A stretch of DNA of 64,000 nucleotides, from contig CAILAZ010000348.1 of NCBI GenBank assembly GCA_903832295.1, forward strand, positions 17,137 to 81,136, read 5' to 3'. Both the position numbers and the translations under genes were made by a program. The notes beneath the pieces are model-generated. The model ran no database searches. It saw only the letters and a program-made list of their open reading frames with translations, and was not told where the DNA came from. The DNA is from an uncultured Acidobacteriota bacterium. GTDB taxonomy: Bacteria; Acidobacteriota; Terriglobia; Terriglobales; Acidobacteriaceae. Below, one piece after another: positions 9,465 through 19,969 of the stretch. Numbering within the stretch: position 1 is the first letter of the stretch; each line of letters opens with the position of its first letter.

Positions 9465-10094
9465 CTAAGGCTTTCCCAGTAGGACCTCGAAGTACATCAA
9501 CTCATGCCCGCGGGAATCGGTGACGCCGGTGACGTAAAGGCGTGCTCCCTGGGCGGGATTTTCGAGATCGCCCACGTCGAAAAAGAGAAATCCCTGCTGG
9601 GAGCCGTGGGGCTCCACGGCACGAGCGGCGAAGGAAGAGTGCTCAAGGTCATCGCGGTCACGCTGGGAGAGGCCTCCGTGGGCCTTGTTGCGGCCGGGCA
9701 GAGGGATGGGGAGCTTGTCCTGGGCGCGGGAGCCAGGGGCGCGGACGGCGGTGAAGGCCCGGCGGAGATCGTCGAGGGAATAGGGATCGGACTTGGCGCG
9801 GTCGCGGGTGACGAGCTGAAAGCGGACGTTGTTGAGGACGATGGGCTGATCTCCGTCATTGGTGAAGACAACGAGAACGGGAAGGACGGAGTGCGCGAGC
9901 ATGTCGGGATGGAAGAGCGCGGCCTTTTCGGCGGTGTCATAGGCGTCAGCGCCGAGAGTGAGCTTCTCCTGGGGATGCGTGTCATGCGCGGCCATGGTGG
10001 AGGCGGGGATAAGGCGGGGCATGACGAAGTCCCTGGCAAAGGCGGCTAGGACGAGGGCGGCGAGGACGACAGCGATGGGGATCGTGCGCTTCAT
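9465..10094 (-). CDS. Conserved exported hypothetical protein
   Basis: MKRTIPIAVVLAALVLAAFARDF signal/anchor; DTHPQEKLTLGADAYDTAEKAALFHPDMLAHSVLPVLVVFTNDGDQPIVL. Confidence 0.7.
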   Translation of the reverse strand: MKRTIPIAVVLAALVLAAFARDFVMPRLIPASTMAAHDTHPQEKLTLGADAYDTAEKAALFHPDMLAHSVLPVLVVFTNDGDQPIVLNNVRFQLVTRDRAKSDPYSLDDLRRAFTAVRAPGSRAQDKLPIPLPGRNKAHGGLSQRDRDDLEHSSFAARAVEPHGSQQGFLFFDVGDLENPAQGARLYVTGVTDSRGHELMYFEVLLGKP

Positions 10095-10195
10095 GGCCGG
10101 AATTATAGGCGGGAATTGCGGGCCGGGAAGCAGGAAAGACAGAAAAGAGAGCATGGAAGATGGGGAGTGGGTCTTTTCCGCTCCGCTCCTCTACA

Positions 10196-11485
10196 ATGGC
10201 TGGCGTGTACTTCCTCTATAGCGTCATTCTCGGGTTGCTGCTTACCCTGACATTGCCCTGGTGGCTGATGCAGATGCTGCGCCTGGGAAAATATCGCGCG
10301 GGACTGATGGAGCGGCTGGGACGGGTTCCGGCGCGGCTGGGGGCCGCGGGAGAGCTGCCGGTGGCGTGGATTCACGCGGTGAGCGTGGGCGAAGTGCTGG
10401 CGGTTGTCCCGATGGTGGAGGCGATGCGCGGGCAGGGATTCCGGGTGGTGGTTTCCACGACGACGCATACGGGGCAGAAGCTGGCGCGCGGGAAATTCGG
10501 CGAGGGAGAGGTCTTTTACTTTCCGCTGGATTTCGGAGTTTGTATCAGGCCGTATCTGCGGGCGCTGAAGCCGAAGCTGGTGGTGCTGGCGGAGACCGAG
10601 TTCTGGCCAAATTTTCTGCGGCTGGCAGCAAAGAGCGGAGCGCGGCTGGCGGTGGTGAATGCAAGGATCAGCGACCGGTCGTTTCCCAGGTATCTGCGAT
10701 TCCGCGGGCTGCTGACAAAAGTGCTGGCGCCGGTCGAACTCTTCCTGGCGCAGAGCGAGCGGGACGCGGAGCGTTTGCGGGCAGTGGGGGCAGCGGCAGA
10801 TCGGGTGGAGGTGGCGGGGAATCTGAAGTTTGACGCCGCGCCTCCGGTGGAGAGCGCGGCGGTGACGAAGCTGGGCGAGCAGTTGTGGTCGTCGGGAGCC
10901 CCGGTATTGGTGGCGGGAAGCACGGTGGAGGGGGAAGAGGAGTACGTCCTGCAAGCCTTCCGCATGGTGCTGCGTGAGTATCCGTCGGCGTCGCTGGTGC
11001 TGGCGCCGCGGCACAAAGAGCGCTTTGAGGAAGTGGCCAGGGAGCTGAAGGCGAAACGATTCCGCTTTGTGCGGCGCTCGGCGGAGGACATGGCAGCGCA
11101 GGACCTGCGCGGAGCAGTGCTGCTGCTGGATACGCTGGGCGAACTGGCGTCGATCTACCGCTACTCCAATATTGCGTTTGTGGGCGGGTCGCTGGTGCCG
11201 CGCGGGGGACATAACATCCTGGAGCCGGCGTTTTTCGCGAGGGCGATTCTGACGGGGCCGTTCACGGAGAACTTCCGCGACATTCTGAACTGCTTTGAGA
11301 ATAACCGGGCAGTGGTGCGCTGCACGACGAAAGACCTGGGGATCACTTTTCTGCTGCTGCTGCGCGAGGGACAGGAGCGCGAGGCTCTGGGAGCGCGGGC
11401 GCAGCAGGTGCTGGCACAGCAACGCGGGGCAACGGCGCGGAGCGTGGCGCGAATCCTCGAACTGGCAGGGCGGGGGAGCGCATGA
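10196..11485 (+). CDS. waaA: 3-deoxy-D-manno-octulosonic acid (Kdo) transferase
   Basis: WIHAVSVGEVLAVVPMVEAM...VVSTTTHTGQKLA...FVGGSLVPRGGHNILEPAFF. Confidence 0.95.
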   Translation: MAGVYFLYSVILGLLLTLTLPWWLMQMLRLGKYRAGLMERLGRVPARLGAAGELPVAWIHAVSVGEVLAVVPMVEAMRGQGFRVVVSTTTHTGQKLARGKFGEGEVFYFPLDFGVCIRPYLRALKPKLVVLAETEFWPNFLRLAAKSGARLAVVNARISDRSFPRYLRFRGLLTKVLAPVELFLAQSERDAERLRAVGAAADRVEVAGNLKFDAAPPVESAAVTKLGEQLWSSGAPVLVAGSTVEGEEEYVLQAFRMVLREYPSASLVLAPRHKERFEEVARELKAKRFRFVRRSAEDMAAQDLRGAVLLLDTLGELASIYRYSNIAFVGGSLVPRGGHNILEPAFFARAILTGPFTENFRDILNCFENNRAVVRCTTKDLGITFLLLLREGQEREALGARAQQVLAQQRGATARSVARILELAGRGSA

Positions 11486-12423
11486 TCGACGATCCGTTCA
11501 CATGGCTGTTCGGGCAGATTGTGCGGGTACGCAACGCGCGCTATGACTCGGGGCGGGCAGAGATCCGCAGGCTGCGGCTGCCGGTGATTTCGGTGGGAAA
11601 CCTGAGCATGGGAGGGACCGGAAAGACTCCGTTTGTGCAGACGCTGGGGCGCTGGCTGAACGCGCAGGAGATTCCCTTCGACATTCTGACGCGCGGATAT
11701 GGGCGCAACACGCGCGGCGTATTGCAGGTGGATACGGCGGGCGAGGCGGCGAAGTACGGCGATGAACCTCTGCTGCTGGCAAGGACCCTGGGGGCTCCGG
11801 TGTTTGTGGGCGAGGAGCGCTACGAGGCAGGAGTAGCGGCGGAGGAATTTGCAAAAACGAGCGCACGGCCGGCGCGCGTGCACATTCTGGACGACGGATT
11901 CCAGCACCGGCGGCTGCACAGGGATTTTGACATTGTGCTGCTGGCGCACGGGGATTTGCGCGGAAGCCTGCTGCCGTTTGGAAGGCTGCGCGAGCCACTG
12001 AGATCGCTGGGAAGAGCGCACGCGGTAGTAGCTCCCGAGGATCTGGCTGAACTGCTGGCGGAGCCCAATGTGTGGCACATCCGGCGGCGGCTGGTGCTGC
12101 CCGAACCGGCGCCGACGCGACCACTGGCGTTTTGCGGCCTGGCGCATCCCAAGCAGTTCTGGGAGTCGCTGGCCGATATCGGCATCTATCCGGTAGGGAC
12201 CTTTGCATTCGGGGACCATCACAAGTACAAGTCGCTGGACATTGCGCTGGTGCAGAGGCTGGCGAAGCAATATGAGGCGAATGGGTATCTGACGACGGAG
12301 AAGGACCTGGTGAAGTTGCAGGGGATGGGGCTGGGGCCAATCATGGCTCCGTCACTGATGATTGAGCTTGAGAATGCCAACGCCCGCTTCAAAGGGATGC
12401 TGGAAGCGGCGGGGGTGAAGTAG
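11482..12423 (+). CDS. lpxK: Tetraacyldisaccharide 4'-kinase
   Basis: LPVISVGNLSMGGTGKTPFVQTLGRWL...ILDDGFQHRRLHRDFDIVLL; overlaps waaA stop by ATGA. Confidence 0.95.
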   Translation: MIDDPFTWLFGQIVRVRNARYDSGRAEIRRLRLPVISVGNLSMGGTGKTPFVQTLGRWLNAQEIPFDILTRGYGRNTRGVLQVDTAGEAAKYGDEPLLLARTLGAPVFVGEERYEAGVAAEEFAKTSARPARVHILDDGFQHRRLHRDFDIVLLAHGDLRGSLLPFGRLREPLRSLGRAHAVVAPEDLAELLAEPNVWHIRRRLVLPEPAPTRPLAFCGLAHPKQFWESLADIGIYPVGTFAFGDHHKYKSLDIALVQRLAKQYEANGYLTTEKDLVKLQGMGLGPIMAPSLMIELENANARFKGMLEAAGVK

Positions 12424-12448
12424 CTGCGTTGTACTATCATGGACGGCT

Positions 12449-13246
12449 ATGCTGCTGGTGATTGATGTAGGCAACACGGAGACCGAACTGGGGTTGTTTC
12501 CCATGCGGGAGGATGGTACGGCAGCGCCGGAGCTGACGGCGCAGTGGCGCATCTCGACCTCGCAGAAGCAGACGGCGGACGAACATGGCGTGCTGATCGC
12601 GCAGTTGTTTGCCATGCGGGGGCTGGAGATGAAGGCGGTCACGGGGATTATCGTTGCCTCGGTGGTGCCGCCGCAGGAGTCCCTGGTGAGGCAGATGTGC
12701 GAGCGCTTCTTTGGAGTGAAGGCGCTGTTTATCGAGCCCGGGATCAGGACCGGAATGCCGGTGCACTATGACAATCCGGCGGAGGTGGGGGCTGACCGGA
12801 TTGTGAATGCGGTAGCGGCCTATGAGAAATACAAGCAGAGCTGCGTGGTTGTGGATTTCGGCACGGCGACGACCTTCGACGCGGTATCCGCGAAGGGCGA
12901 ATACATGGGCGGGGTTATTGCGCCGGGGATTGGGATCTCCGCAGAGGCATTGTTTGACCGTACGGCCCGGCTGCCGAGAGTAGATATCAAGCGGCCTCCC
13001 CATGTAATTGGCAGCAACACGGTGCACTCGCTACAGTCAGGACTCTTCCATGGATACGTGGGGCTGGTGGATGGAATCCTGGAGCGGATACTGGGCGAGA
13101 TGGAAGCGGCGCGGGTGATCGCCACGGGCGGCATGGCACAGTTTATCGCCGGGGGATCGAAGTTTGCACCGGAGATCGACGAGTCGCTGACGCTGATGGG
13201 GCTGCGGATCATCTGGGAGCGGAATCTTCACAACCGCAGGAAATAA
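12449..13246 (+). CDS. coaX: Type III pantothenate kinase
   Basis: MLLVIDVGNTETELGLF...GADRIVNAVAAYEKY...VVDFGTATTFDAV. Confidence 0.95.
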   Translation: MLLVIDVGNTETELGLFPMREDGTAAPELTAQWRISTSQKQTADEHGVLIAQLFAMRGLEMKAVTGIIVASVVPPQESLVRQMCERFFGVKALFIEPGIRTGMPVHYDNPAEVGADRIVNAVAAYEKYKQSCVVVDFGTATTFDAVSAKGEYMGGVIAPGIGISAEALFDRTARLPRVDIKRPPHVIGSNTVHSLQSGLFHGYVGLVDGILERILGEMEAARVIATGGMAQFIAGGSKFAPEIDESLTLMGLRIIWERNLHNRRK

Positions 13247-13303
13247 CTATCTCCAGGGGCGGGCTTCCGCGCCCTGCGTGTAACGAGAAGTTGGCGTTTA
13301 TCC

Positions 13304-13990
13304 GTGGAACACTTCAGCTATTTTTCCGAGATTGAAGAGCACTTCCAGCGCAGGCGGGGAAGCATTCTGATCTGCTCGCCGCTGGACTGGGCGCTGATGG
13401 AAGTGTGGAAGGAAGCAGGGATTCCGCTGGAAGCAGTGTTGCGCGGAATTGATGCGGCGTTTGATAAATATGACCGCCGGGTAAAGAAGTCGCGAAAGGT
13501 AAATTCACTCGCCTACTGCCAGCAGGAGGTGCTGGCGGCCATGGAGGATGTGAACGAGGCGGCAATGGGCTCCAAACGCGATCCGGGTGCGACCAGCATT
13601 CCGAACGCGGATGTTGCGGCCTACTTTGAGCGCAACGCGCTGCAGATGGAGGCGTGCAGGGATGGAGCGACTCCGCTGCTGGCGCTGATTGCGGAGCAGG
13701 CGGCAACCCTTCGGGAGCTGGCAGGACAGTGCAAGGCGAGCGAAACTCCGGCAGACCTGGAAGAGCTGGAGCGCAGGATGACGGTGATGGAAGAAAAGCT
13801 GTTTGCCGGACTATGGAGCCATGCGAGCGACGCGGAACTGATGGATGCGCGGACACAAGCGGAGCGTGAACTGGCTCCATACCGGGGCAAAATGTCTGGC
13901 GCTCAGATTGACCAGTTGCTGCGGCAATATGGCAATAAACGGCTGCTGGAGGCGCACAATCTGCCTCGGTTGAGTTTGTTCTACCTGTAA
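13304..13990 (+). CDS. Hypothetical protein
   Basis: 229-codon ORF with GTG start; HFSYFSEIEEHFQRRRGSILICSPLDWALMEVWKEAGIPLEAVLRGIDAAFDKYD. Confidence 0.7.
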   Translation: MEHFSYFSEIEEHFQRRRGSILICSPLDWALMEVWKEAGIPLEAVLRGIDAAFDKYDRRVKKSRKVNSLAYCQQEVLAAMEDVNEAAMGSKRDPGATSIPNADVAAYFERNALQMEACRDGATPLLALIAEQAATLRELAGQCKASETPADLEELERRMTVMEEKLFAGLWSHASDAELMDARTQAERELAPYRGKMSGAQIDQLLRQYGNKRLLEAHNLPRLSLFYL

Positions 13991-14051
13991 GCTGCGCAGG
14001 ATTTCCGAATGTTACCTTTCACTTGCGGTCACAACCCGTTATCCTCATAGA

Positions 14052-15380
14052 GTGCAGTTCACTATAGAAAAACTCATCTACGGCGGAGACGGGCTTGCCC
14101 GCATCCCTGCCATTGGCGACGAGCGGCGCGGTAAGACCGTTTTTGTGCCCTATGTACTTCCCGGCGAAGTGGTGGAAGCCACGGTGGTGGAGGAGCGCAA
14201 AGGGTTCATGCGCGCCTCGCTGGTGGAGGTGCTGTCGCCTTCGACGGCGCGGATTGCGCCGCCCTGTCCGCACTTTGGGATCTGCGGAGGCTGCCACTAT
14301 CAGCACTCCGACTACACCGCGCAACTGGAAGACAAGCGGCAGATTCTGCAGGAGACGATCTTGCGCGGCGCCAAGCTGGCGCTGCCGCATATCGAGGTTC
14401 ACTCCGGCGAGGCCTACGGATTCCGCAACCGCACGCGGCTGAAGATTGCAGTGGAGCCGGAGTTTGCACTGGGATATTACCGCCATGGCTCGCATGAGCT
14501 GGAGGCGGTACACCAGTGCCCGATCAGTTCTCCGCTGATTAATCGCGCGATTGCAAAGTTCTGGGAGCTGGCGCCGGAGACGGCAAGCTATCCCTCGCTG
14601 CGCGAGGTGCAGTTCTTTGCCAATCACGATGACACCGAACTGCTGGTGGAACTGTTCATTCATCATGCGACCACACCGGTGCTGCTGGCGAAGTTTGCCA
14701 AGCTGATGCGCGAACAGATGCCGGAGATTGCGGGTGTTGCGGTGTTTGCCAGCGGGGCGACGGACAGTGACCTGGAAGATGGAAATCTGGAAGTTTCACG
14801 GCGTTTGACCCGCGCCGGGGTGCCGCACATTGAAGGCGCGGCGAGCATGGTCTATAAAGTGGGCAACTTCAGCTACCGGGTTTCAGCAGGATCGTTCTTC
14901 CAGACCAGCCGATTCCTGATTCCGAAGCTGGTGGAACTGGTGACGAAGAATCGCACCGGGCGTGCGGCACTAGACCTGTATGCCGGGGTGGGATTGTTTA
15001 CGCTGCCGATGTCGCGCCATTTCGAGCGCATCACGTCAGTAGAAATTGCGCAGAACTCCTACGACGATCTGGCGGCGAACGCGGCGGTGCCGCACATCCA
15101 AGCAGTGCACAGCACGACGGAAGATTACGTGAACGCGGCACGCGGGCGCTGGGATTATGCGATTGTCGATCCTCCGCGCGCGGGGCTGGGAGAGCGGACA
15201 TCCAAGGCGCTGGCGGGGCTTTCGATTCCGCAGCTAACCTACGTCTCCTGTGATCCGGCAACGCTCTCCCGAGACCTGGTGACGCTGCTGGCGGCGGGAT
15301 ACAAGGTGCAGGAAGCGCACCTGGTGGACCTGTTCCCGCAGACGTACCACATGGAAACCGTTCTTCACCTGGCCCGCTAG
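14052..15380 (+). CDS. 23S rRNA/tRNA uracil-5-methyltransferase (RumA/RlmD/TrmA family)
   Basis: Fe-S motif CPHFGICGGCHYQH; LDLYAGVGLFTLPM; VDPPRAGLGERT; YVSCDPATLSRDL. Confidence 0.92.
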   Translation: MQFTIEKLIYGGDGLARIPAIGDERRGKTVFVPYVLPGEVVEATVVEERKGFMRASLVEVLSPSTARIAPPCPHFGICGGCHYQHSDYTAQLEDKRQILQETILRGAKLALPHIEVHSGEAYGFRNRTRLKIAVEPEFALGYYRHGSHELEAVHQCPISSPLINRAIAKFWELAPETASYPSLREVQFFANHDDTELLVELFIHHATTPVLLAKFAKLMREQMPEIAGVAVFASGATDSDLEDGNLEVSRRLTRAGVPHIEGAASMVYKVGNFSYRVSAGSFFQTSRFLIPKLVELVTKNRTGRAALDLYAGVGLFTLPMSRHFERITSVEIAQNSYDDLAANAAVPHIQAVHSTTEDYVNAARGRWDYAIVDPPRAGLGERTSKALAGLSIPQLTYVSCDPATLSRDLVTLLAAGYKVQEAHLVDLFPQTYHMETVLHLAR

Positions 15381-15407
15381 AGGCCGGGACGTCAAGGAGT
15401 AGAAGTT

Positions 15408-15701
15408 ATGTACGCACTGGTGTTGATTCGCTACCGGCTTCCGCTGGAGGAAATTGCCAAGGTCACAGAGGAGCACCGCGCCTACCTGCGCGAGTTGAAG
15501 GCGGCGGGAACGCTGCTGGCCTCAGGACCGATGGACCCGCGCTCGGGCGGCGCATTGCTGCTGCGGGTTCCCGATGGAGACGTGCAGAAGAGCCTTACGG
15601 CGGTGCGTGATGGCGATCCGTTCTTCAAGCAGAACCTGGCGAACTACGAGTTGATTGCGTGGAACGTGATGGCCGGCAAAGAAGATCTGGACAAGCTGTA
15701 A
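15408..15701 (+). CDS. YciI family protein
   Basis: MYALVLIRYRLPLEEIAKVTEEHRAYLRELKAAGTLLASGPMDP... Confidence 0.85.
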   Translation: MYALVLIRYRLPLEEIAKVTEEHRAYLRELKAAGTLLASGPMDPRSGGALLLRVPDGDVQKSLTAVRDGDPFFKQNLANYELIAWNVMAGKEDLDKL

Positions 15702-15793
15702 GTGTAGTTTCAGTTGGTAGTGAGCAGCGTATCGCGCCCTGACGGGCGGTGCGCTGTGGCAGTCGTCTGTCAGATGTGGTGAAAGCTGCCTCT

Positions 15794-18445
15794 ATGCCTG
15801 ACGTGCCCGCCAACCCGAACCGCCGTCCTCCCGCTGCCCCGCTGTTTGCTGCCGTGATCTTCTTCGCGGGTGGCATTGTTCTGCAAAACTCCACGTATAA
15901 ACCTGCTTCACTCTACTTCCTGTGCATGATGGCGCTGGTTGTGTGCGCGCTGCTCTCGCTTCGCTTCGGGAAGAGGCGGCGCGTGCTGCTGGCGTATGTC
16001 GCGGCGGCCATGGCGTTTTTCCCGGCGGGGGCACTGCTGGCGTCGGCGCAAGGCTCCCAGCCTGCGCCAGCGGCAACGGTGCTGCGCTATGCGAGCGGCG
16101 ACGAGGTGGTGCTCACCGGGTACGTGGTGCGCGAGGGTTCACTGCGCAGCGGACGGGACCTGCATGAGTCACTGGATTTTGCGGTGGAGCGTGCGCAACT
16201 CGACGGCGAAGTGCCGCAAGCAGCGGAAGGACGAGTGCGGCTGAACGTGTATGTGCCTGAGAGCAGGAAGAGCTCCGCATGGGAGACGGAGGAGGATGGC
16301 TTAGAGGAGGCGAATGCCGCAGCCTTGCCAGTGTACGGATATGGGCAGCGTTTGCGGATTCGGGCGAAGCTGCGGCCACCGGGAAACTTCCGCAATCCGG
16401 GAAACATGGATTACACGGGGTGGCTGCGCGGGCAGGGCGTGGCGGCGCTGGGTTCAGCTAAATTGACAAACATCGATGTATTACCCGGGTTGGAAGGGAG
16501 CCGGGTGGAGCGCATGCGCTGGAAGGCCAGGCGCAGCGTTCTGGAGCAGATGGAACGGTTGTGGCCAGCGCCCTACGCGGGGCTCTTCCAGGCGATGGTG
16601 CTGGGCGAGCGCGGGCTGGTGGCCCGGGAGCAGAAGCTGGAGTTCCAGCGCAGCGGGACTTTTCACCTGCTGGTGGTGAGCGGCATGAACGTCGCTATCT
16701 TCGCGGTGTTTCTGCTGTGGCTGATGCGGCGGCTGCGGCTGCCCATGGAGTACGCCGCGCTGGCGACGATTCTGCTGACCTGCGGATATGCGTGGATGAC
16801 GGAGCTGGGTACGCCGATTCTGCGCTCGGTGCTGATGATTGCCGCCTACCAGGTGGCGGCGGTGATGAACCGCGACCGGGCTCCGCTGAACACAGTGTCG
16901 CTGGCCGCGCTGGTGCTGATGGCGGCGAATCCGCAGGTGCTGTTTGATGCCAGCTTCCAGTTGACCTTTCTCGCGGTGTTGACGATTGCGGGCGTGGCGG
17001 TGCCGCTGTTCGGGCGGACGACGACGCCGCTGCACGAGGCGCTGGAAGACATCGGCGACCTGGGGCGCGACCTGACGTTGAGGCCAAAACAGGCGCAGTT
17101 CCGGCTGGACGTGCGGGGAATCTCGAAGAGCCTTGGAGTGTTGATCGGGCGCCGTCCGGCGAACTGGCTGGTACAGAAGACGACCTTGGGGCTGGTTACG
17201 CTGGCAGAGCTGGCAATGCTCTCCGGCTTGATGCAGGTGGCGATTACGCTGCCAACGGTGTGGTATTTTCACCGGGTAAATGCGCACGCGCTGTGGGCAA
17301 ACATGGCAGTGATTCCGCTGACGAGCCTGCTGATGCCAGCCTCAATCCTGGCGGTGGTGGCCGGATACGTGGCGGGATGGATGGCGTGGCCGTTTGCGCT
17401 GGCGGCGAAGTGGGCGCTGCGTGGAATCCTGTTGACGGTGCACTGGTCTGGCGGCGCGCAATTGAGCGACCTGAGGGTGGCAATGCCTGCGGTGGCCGCA
17501 GTGGTCTCCGTGGGGGTGAGTTACGCGCTGGCGCTGCTGCTGGCGCGGCGGCACCGGATCCTGATGGGCGCCTCGCTGGGGTTGCTGGCGGCTTCGGCAT
17601 GGTTCGTCTATCTGCACCCGCGGGCGTTTGAATACAATGCGCACGCCCTGGAGATCACAGCCATCGACATTGGGCAGGGGGATTCATTCCTGGTGGTAAC
17701 TCCGGGAGGACACACGCTGCTGCTGGATTCGGGCGGCCTGCTGGGAATGAGTCACAGCGAGCTTGATATCGGCGAGGATGTGGTCTCACCCTACCTGTGG
17801 GAGCGCGGCTTGAGCCGGCTGGATGCGGTAGCTTTCAGCCACAGCCACTCCGACCACATGGGCGGAATGAGGGCGATTCTGCGAAACTTCAGGCCGCGTG
17901 AAATCTGGTACGCGCGCAACTATCCCACGCACGAGGTGGAAGTGGTGATGGCGAGCGCCGACAGCTTGCAGGTGCGGCGCACGGAGCGTCACCGGGGCGA
18001 ACGCTTCAACTTCGACGGAGTTGGCTTCGAGGTACTCTCGCCGCCAGAAGACTGGGAGTTGAAGGCGCGCGGGCAGGACGACGCTTCGATGGTGCTGCGG
18101 CTGACCTACGCGGGACACACAGCCCTGCTGGTGGGCGACATTCACAAGCGGGTGGAGAAGCGGCTGGTTGAAGAGGCGGCGAGGAGCCAGATTCCGCTGC
18201 GCGCTGACTTGCTGAAGGTGGCGCATCACGGATCCAACACGTCTTCAAGCGATGAGTTTCTGGATGCGGTGCGGCCAGCATACGCAATCATTTCGGCGGG
18301 CGTGCGCAATCCATTCCGGCATCCGCGGCCAGAGGTGATCGGGAGGCTGGCGCAGCACGGAGCCAAAACTTACAGGACTGACTTATTTGGTCCGGTGACG
18401 TTTTACATGGACGCGGGCGGAGTACATCCGTGGGTGGCGCGGTAA
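15794..18445 (+). CDS. comEC: ComEC/Rec2-type DNA internalization protein
   Basis: Competence domain (HLLVVSGMNVAIFA) plus C-terminal metallo-beta-lactamase (SHSHSDHMGG, LLKVAHHGSNTSSS). Confidence 0.93.
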   Translation: MPDVPANPNRRPPAAPLFAAVIFFAGGIVLQNSTYKPASLYFLCMMALVVCALLSLRFGKRRRVLLAYVAAAMAFFPAGALLASAQGSQPAPAATVLRYASGDEVVLTGYVVREGSLRSGRDLHESLDFAVERAQLDGEVPQAAEGRVRLNVYVPESRKSSAWETEEDGLEEANAAALPVYGYGQRLRIRAKLRPPGNFRNPGNMDYTGWLRGQGVAALGSAKLTNIDVLPGLEGSRVERMRWKARRSVLEQMERLWPAPYAGLFQAMVLGERGLVAREQKLEFQRSGTFHLLVVSGMNVAIFAVFLLWLMRRLRLPMEYAALATILLTCGYAWMTELGTPILRSVLMIAAYQVAAVMNRDRAPLNTVSLAALVLMAANPQVLFDASFQLTFLAVLTIAGVAVPLFGRTTTPLHEALEDIGDLGRDLTLRPKQAQFRLDVRGISKSLGVLIGRRPANWLVQKTTLGLVTLAELAMLSGLMQVAITLPTVWYFHRVNAHALWANMAVIPLTSLLMPASILAVVAGYVAGWMAWPFALAAKWALRGILLTVHWSGGAQLSDLRVAMPAVAAVVSVGVSYALALLLARRHRILMGASLGLLAASAWFVYLHPRAFEYNAHALEITAIDIGQGDSFLVVTPGGHTLLLDSGGLLGMSHSELDIGEDVVSPYLWERGLSRLDAVAFSHSHSDHMGGMRAILRNFRPREIWYARNYPTHEVEVVMASADSLQVRRTERHRGERFNFDGVGFEVLSPPEDWELKARGQDDASMVLRLTYAGHTALLVGDIHKRVEKRLVEEAARSQIPLRADLLKVAHHGSNTSSSDEFLDAVRPAYAIISAGVRNPFRHPRPEVIGRLAQHGAKTYRTDLFGPVTFYMDAGGVHPWVAR

Positions 18446-18490
18446 AAAGACGCACCCCGCAGGGTGCGCCCTGGTGAGTTTGCGGAGATA

Positions 18491-18757
18491 CTATCCTTCC
18501 GCCTCAGCGTCGGTGAGTCCCTTGCCCTGGTAGGTGGCGAGGACCGCGCGGGCGTCTTCAGCCTGGTCTTCTCGGACCTGGAGCTTGACACCTCCCACGC
18601 CGGGCAGGACATCCTGCGGGGCGTCAAAGTTGGTCAGCAGCACCTCGATTCCGGCGGACTCAAGCAGGCTCTGCACGACCATGGCTTCGGACTCCTGCTC
18701 GGTTTCGAATACGATCACCAGCGCCTCGTTCGGTTCTTCTCTCAATGTCTCCGGCAT
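18491..18757 (-). CDS. DUF2007-type putative signal-transducing protein
   Basis: LVIVFETEQESEAMVVQSLLESAGIEVLLTNFDA...LQVREDQAEDARAVL. Confidence 0.8.
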   Translation of the reverse strand: MPETLREEPNEALVIVFETEQESEAMVVQSLLESAGIEVLLTNFDAPQDVLPGVGGVKLQVREDQAEDARAVLATYQGKGLTDAEAEG

Positions 18758-18917
18758 AATGGCTCCTTCTGCACTTGGATGCGGACTGATGAGCGTAGTA
18801 CCGTCCGGGCGCGCGGTCAATGGGAGAGAATCAGGGCGAAGCGCGGAAGCGGGAATAATTCAGGGCTCCGCGGGTTGAATTTGTCATCGAATCACCATGC
18901 AAGCAGGGGAGACTGGC

Positions 18918-19178
18918 ATGAGCGATGAGAGAGGCGATTGCGCACCGCAAGTGGAATGGGACGAAGGGCAACGTATTCGCCGCCTGCAACTGATGATGAA
19001 CCTTGTGATGCAGGTGATTGCGCAGGATTCCAAGTTGAGCTATGAAGAGGCGTCACAGATGGTTGCAGACTCGCGGACGGCCGCGCTGGCCATGTTTCCG
19101 GGAAAGGAACTGGCCTACGACCTTCTGTGGCGTCCGCGCTTCCAGAGACTGATGCGGGAGCGCTACAGATTGCAGTGA
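18918..19178 (+). CDS. Hypothetical protein
   Basis: MSDERGDCAPQVEWDEGQRIRRLQLMMNLVMQVIAQDSKLSYEEASQMVADSRTAALAMFPGKE. Confidence 0.65.
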   Translation: MSDERGDCAPQVEWDEGQRIRRLQLMMNLVMQVIAQDSKLSYEEASQMVADSRTAALAMFPGKELAYDLLWRPRFQRLMRERYRLQ

Positions 19179-19180
19179 GG

Positions 19181-19966
19181 CTATTTGTCGATGCGGATGA
19201 GGCGAAGGGTCATGGTTCCCCAGAAGAGGCGTGAGCGCATCTGCACCGGCAAGTGAGCGGCATCGTCGGTGTACCAGATCCAGACCTTCCCGCGTCCCTT
19301 GAGCGGCCCTGAGTCCGATGAGACGGCGACTCGGAAGGTATGGAAGAGTCCGGCGTCGGTTTTCACCTCTTCGCGGCCCTCCACGTATGCTTTTACGTCC
19401 ACGGTTTTTCCACCATCATTGAGCGGGAAAAGGTAGCTTGTGCCGGGCTCCAGGGGATGGGCGGCCAAGTAGTAAAGGCCGGAAAGGACATCGGTGACAC
19501 AGGCGGGGGAGTCAGTTTCCTGATGCTTGACTTCGCCATTGCGCAGGTTGCGCTCGTCGAGCAGGCTCTTGCCGCGCTGGTCGAAGACAATCGTAGTTTC
19601 ACGCTTGTGCAGGCCTTCCTCGGAGTGCTTGAGGATGCGTTGCGAGCAGAAACTCCTGCGGTCAAAGTAGGACTCCAGACGATCCTGCACACGGTAGAGG
19701 ACGGCGACGGCACCGGAGGCTTCGGCGGTTCCAATGACGTGCTGGGATTCCCCTGCCTGCTCGATTCTGAGGGTGGCTGCGCCAGCCTTCCAGAGGCGCC
19801 ACTCGGCGTCATAGTGCAGAGTCTGGTTGTTGGGGAAGCGATGGGAGTCGCTGGCGGGCAGGATGGAGGCTTTCGGTTCGCTGGAGATGGTCGATTGCTG
19901 GGCGAACAGAACAGGCACGAGCAGGGCGGCCAGGGTGAGGACGAGAGATCGGGTGAGAGTTCGCAT
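19181..19966 (-). CDS. DUF3108-type exported protein
   Basis: FPNNQTLHYDAEWRLWKAGAATLRIEQ...; signal peptide MRTLTRSLVLTLAALLVPVLFA. Confidence 0.8.
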   Translation of the reverse strand: MRTLTRSLVLTLAALLVPVLFAQQSTISSEPKASILPASDSHRFPNNQTLHYDAEWRLWKAGAATLRIEQAGESQHVIGTAEASGAVAVLYRVQDRLESYFDRRSFCSQRILKHSEEGLHKRETTIVFDQRGKSLLDERNLRNGEVKHQETDSPACVTDVLSGLYYLAAHPLEPGTSYLFPLNDGGKTVDVKAYVEGREEVKTDAGLFHTFRVAVSSDSGPLKGRGKVWIWYTDDAAHLPVQMRSRLFWGTMTLRLIRIDK

Positions 19967-19969
19967 CCG

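Noticed and set aside
10103-11422. 439-aa minus ORF antisense to waaA
   Set aside because: Out-of-frame Arg/His/Gln-rich translation; waaA frame is unambiguous
18447-18475. GCGCACCCTGCGGGGTGCG hairpin between comEC and the DUF2007 gene as a strong terminator
   Set aside because: Hairpin is real but lacks a clear T-run on either strand; too weak to list as a terminator
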